Source of the DNA: Capra hircus
Lineage: Eukaryota; Chordata; Mammalia; Artiodactyla; Bovidae
DNA length: 64,000 nucleotides
Direction of reading: 5' to 3'
NCBI RefSeq assembly: GCF_001704415.2
Contig: NC_030826.1
Location: forward strand, 55,385,362-55,449,361
The notes under the pieces: model-generated
The model's input: only the letters and a program-made list of their open reading frames with translations
The model's database searches: none
Told to the model about the DNA's origin: nothing
Shown here: positions 61,406-64,000 of the stretch, piece by piece
Numbering within the stretch: position 1 is the first letter of the stretch
How the letters are laid out: each line of letters begins with the position of its first letter
Translations under genes and position numbers: made by a program

Positions 61406-63925
61406 GTGAGCGTGGGGAGCCCCCTGAGCCTGGCTCCACAGCACCAGAGAGGGGACCGGACCGGAGGACTGGGATGACCCTGGGAAGCCACCACCCTCTC
61501 CCTTCACTTTCTGAGAGCAGGAGTCCGCAACATAATTCTGGAACTGGAAGACATTTAGGCCAGTATTTGGGAGTATGAATCATAGATCATAGTCACCCCT
61601 CAGATAGTAAAGTGTTTTTAAAGTACCCAGGAAAGGAGGGTGAGGCACAGAAAACCCAGTTCCTGCCCCTTAAGTCCTTATGCTGGACCTGGTTTCTGCA
61701 TTGCTGCAGCCCCTCTCTTGAATATGCAGAGCTGCCTGGCTTGGGACAGAAGATGGAGTGTTCTGCTTGGCAGAGGAGCTCCACTAACTGTCCTGGGCCA
61801 AGGCCCTCCCGCAGCACTCAGGACAGAAGTTTGACTCAGCGAACGATTAGCAATGCCTGTAGCGTGCCAAGCTAAGCCTGCAGAGAGGCTCTCCCTGGCC
61901 TGCTTTTGTCAGGGGTTCATGTGTGTGTTGTAAGAACACTTTCTTCCGTAAAATGGCTGTCAGTGTCCCATCTTCAACCTAGTGCCAGGAAAAAACGTGT
62001 CCTAAAAAAAATGAGCGCTCTTTGACTCTATCAGCCACACAACCCTGTTCTCTTATTGGGTCACCAGGAGGCTTATGGCTGCAGCTGCTCCTGTGTGATG
62101 TTTCCTCTGTTTCCTGATCTCTTTATTTGTTTTGGCCGCACTGCATGGTTTGCAGGATTAGTTCCCTGACCAAGGATCGAACCTGTGCTTCCTGCAATGC
62201 GGAGGAGAGTCCTAAATACTGGACCTCCGAGGAATTCCCCCTTCTGGTCCTTTCAGTTCAGTCGCTCAGTCGTGTCCAACTCTTTGCGCCCCTATAAACT
62301 GCAGCATGCCAGGCCTCCCTGTCCATCACCAACTCCTGGAGTTTACCCAAACTCGTGTCCATTGAGTCGGTGATGGCATCCAACCATCTCATCCTCTGTC
62401 GTCCCCTTTTCCTCCTGCCCTCAATCTTTCCCAGCAGTGGAAGTATATAATGGGAGTGCTCGTCAGTGAACACCTCAAATCCTTTAGAAGCAGGTGGAGG
62501 CATATATAACTAAGCAGCTCTAGACTCCCCACCTGTCTTTACCCTAGATCCAGGTGCCGTGGACTTGGAGAAAGTGGCCAATGTGATTGTGGACCATTCT
62601 CTGCAGGACAGTGTGTTCAGCAAGGAAGCAGGACGCATGTGCCACGCCATCATTCAGGTTGGGTGGGGCTGGCAGAGAAGGGGAGACGCTTTGAGGAAGG
62701 TGCTTCTGAAGTGGGCAGAGGCCAGCAGGGCAGAGAGGCGAAGGGCTGGCCTCAGAGGCAGGAGAGGAGGAGGACAGCAGGGAACTAGGCCTGGGAAGCT
62801 TGGGCCCCGGGACTGCCCTTTCCTTTCCCTGGCTCACAGGCAGAGAGCAAGCAAGCGGGCCAGAGTGTCTTCCGCCGTGGACTCCTCAACCGGCTGCAGC
62901 AGGAGTACCAGACTCGGGAGCAGCTTCGAGCCCGCTCCCTGCAGGGCTGGGTCTGCTACGTCACCTTTATCTGCAACATCTTTGACTACCTGAGGGTGAG
63001 GCCCCGCCAGCCACACCCTGTGCAGCAGAGGCAGCCCACCTGTCTCCTGCGCCACTAAGCCAGTGCTCTGGGCCCTGCTCTCCCCCCGCAGGTGAACAAC
63101 ATGCCTATGATGGCCCTGGTGAACCCCGTCTACGACTGCCTCTTCCGGCTGGCCCAGCCCGACAGCCTGAGCAAGGAGGAGGAGGTGAGTGGCCCCGGCA
63201 CCGAAGACTGTGGAGATGGGCTCAACTCGGAATGCCTGCCCCTGTCCATGGAGACTTTCACTTGTGGGGCAGGAACCTGGTGGGGGTGTTCATGGCCTGT
63301 CAGGGTTACAGGACAAAGTCTGGGATTTACCCAGAACACAGCGCAGCTAGAACCTCCTGGTTCAGAGGCTGTGTTCCCAGTAGGAAAGCAACTGTGGATA
63401 CTTGTGGCCCAGAAACTAAACTGGGGCGGGGGGGCGTTGGGGGGGGGGAGTGGGATTGAGAAGCAGTTTGGGGACGGGGCCTGCGTCCACCTGGCCCAGG
63501 TGACAGATCTGAGGCAAGTCTTTGAGCTTGTTCCTTTCACGTGAGGCAGAGACAGTGCCCACCGGGTCGTGTGAGGATGAATCGGGGGAAACGTGCACAG
63601 GCCAAGCCTGGAGCCTGGCACACAGCGAGCGCTCAGTAAATGGCTGCTCTGTGTGACGGAGGGCCGTGTCTGGGGTCACCTCCCGCTGCCCCTGCAGGTG
63701 GACTGCCTGGTGCTGCAGCTGCATCGGGTCGGGGAGCAGCTGGAGAAGATGAACGGGCAGCGCATGGATGAGCTCTTTGTCCTGATCCGGGATGGCTTCC
63801 TGCTCCCAGCCGGCCTCAGCTCCCTGGCCCAGCTGCTGCTGCTGGAGATCATCGAGTTCCGGGCAGCCGGCTGGAAGACCACCCCAGCTGCCCACAAGTA
63901 TTACTACAGCGAGGTCTCTGACTAG
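61324..63925 (+). CDS. MIF4GD: MIF4GD (SLIP1), MIF4G domain-containing protein (complete CDS)
   Basis: Five coding exons, 61324-61405, 62548-62657, 62840-62995, 63092-63184 and 63698-63925, join to 222 residues plus TAG, equal to human MIF4GD. The protein is essentially one MIF4G HEAT-repeat domain. It binds the stem-loop-binding protein SLBP on replication-dependent histone mRNAs and links it to the translation machinery; it acts in nucleus and cytoplasm. Landmarks: MGDPGKEEYKIQ start, VDLEKVANVIVDHSLQD, LQGWVCYVTFICNIFDYLR, VNNMPMMALVNPVYDCLFRL, LIRDGFLLPAGLSSLAQLL and the C-terminus HKYYYSEVSD. All introns are GT-AG and phases match. No inactivating change. Confidence 0.97.
62130..62240 (-). 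repeat. CHR-type SINE
   Basis: Antisense: 'TTGGCCGCACTGCATGGTTT', 'CCCTGACCAAGGATCGAACC', ending GAGGAATTCCC. Confidence 0.85.
62248..62440 (-). repeat. BovB LINE 3' end
   Basis: Antisense BovB tail: TTTCAGTTCAGTCGCTCAGT to 'CCCTCAATCTTTCCCAGCAG', the last about 190 bp of the element. Confidence 0.9.
62548..62657 (+). CDS. MIF4GD: MIF4GD coding exon 2, residues 28-64
   Basis: Acceptor TTTACCCTAG, donor GTTGGG at 62658 (a weaker donor). It codes DPGAVDLEKVANVIVDHSLQ, DSVFSKEAGRMCHAIIQ, the first HEAT helices. Confidence 0.95.
62840..62995 (+). CDS. MIF4GD: MIF4GD coding exon 3, residues 65-116
   Basis: Acceptor GGCTCACAG, with another AG four bases on. Frame requires the first. It codes AESKQAGQSVFRRGLLNRLQ through CYVTFICNIFDYLR. 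Donor GTGAGG at 62996. 156 nt, phase 0. Confidence 0.95.
63092..63184 (+). CDS. MIF4GD: MIF4GD coding exon 4, residues 117-147
   Basis: Acceptor CCCCCCGCAG, donor GTGAGT at 63185. It codes VNNMPMMALVNPVYDCLFRL and AQPDSLSKEEE. 93 nt, phase 0, so it could be skipped in frame. Confidence 0.95.
63185..63697 (+). other. MIF4GD: MIF4GD last intron
   Basis: 513 bp GT-AG intron with a sense MIR (63498-63650) and G-rich runs near 63426-63450. Confidence 0.85.
63498..63650 (+). repeat. MIR SINE (ancient)
   Basis: Sense: 'GAGGCAAGTCTTTGAGCTTG', 'GAGCCTGGCACACAGCGAGC', 'GCTCAGTAAATGGCTG'. Confidence 0.7.
63698..63925 (+). CDS. MIF4GD: MIF4GD coding exon 5, residues 148-222 and stop
   Basis: Acceptor CCCCTGCAG. 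It codes VDCLVLQLHRVGEQLEKMNG to AAHKYYYSEVSD, stop TAG at 63923-63925. The 3'UTR (63926 to window end at least) is cut by the window edge; no poly(A) signal is seen before the edge. Confidence 0.96.
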   Translation: MDCLVLQLHRVGEQLEKMNGQRMDELFVLIRDGFLLPAGLSSLAQLLLLEIIEFRAAGWKTTPAAHKYYYSEVSD

Positions 63926-64000
63926 GCCTCCAGGCTTCCTCCCCAGTGGCGCCGGCCTTTCTTCTGCCCACCTTCCAACCTGGCAGCGGAGTCTTCACCT

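Larger units (their letters stand above)
61406..62547 (+). other. MIF4GD: MIF4GD intron after coding exon 1
   Basis: 1.14 kb GT-AG intron. It has an antisense CHR-type SINE and an antisense BovB 3' end in its 3' half; the first 700 bp are unassigned. Confidence 0.85.

Overview
The window is nuclear DNA from a ruminant artiodactyl (cattle, sheep, goat or deer type). Ruminant-specific retroposons occur throughout: Bov-tA and Bov-A2 SINEs, BovB (RTE) LINEs and tRNA-Glu CHR-type SINEs. The three multi-exon genes found, all on the + strand, are in the order GRB2 - SLC25A19 - MIF4GD. From general knowledge this matches the human 17q25.1 block. Species cannot be fixed from sequence alone. The window is vertebrate intron/exon DNA, so most long open frames are chance or repeat-derived.

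Layout. 1-23.83 kb: the 3' part of GRB2. It holds four coding exons for residues 27-217 (SH3-SH2-SH3 adaptor) and a ~1.8 kb 3'UTR; the exon coding residues 1-26 was not found and must lie upstream. 23.83-47.1 kb: a gene-free interval between GRB2 and SLC25A19, densely packed with L1, BovB, Bov-tA and CHR copies. It includes a split ATP5MG processed pseudogene (29.56-31.16 kb) and a nested cluster (40.9-45.4 kb) in which a + strand BovB and two solo endogenous-retrovirus LTRs sit inside a - strand BovB. 47.1-58.08 kb: SLC25A19 (mitochondrial thiamine pyrophosphate carrier). It has a CpG-rich promoter, a 5'UTR exon and six coding exons that give a complete 318-residue protein. Its fifth coding intron holds a U6 snRNA pseudogene. 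59.7-64.0 kb: MIF4GD (SLIP1), with a GC-box promoter and five coding exons giving a complete 222-residue protein; the 3'UTR runs off the window.

The genes are not an operon and have unrelated roles: receptor tyrosine kinase to Ras signalling (GRB2), mitochondrial cofactor import (SLC25A19) and translation of histone mRNA (MIF4GD). All three coding regions are intact, with canonical splice sites and exon phases that add up exactly.

I did not find a convincing new biological system. The items most worth a second look are the nested transposon cluster with two target-site-flanked solo LTRs, the pseudogene split by a composite SINE/BovB insertion, upstream ORFs in the SLC25A19 and MIF4GD leaders, paired ZNF143-like and CCAAT motifs at the SLC25A19 promoter, and a tandem splice acceptor in GRB2.
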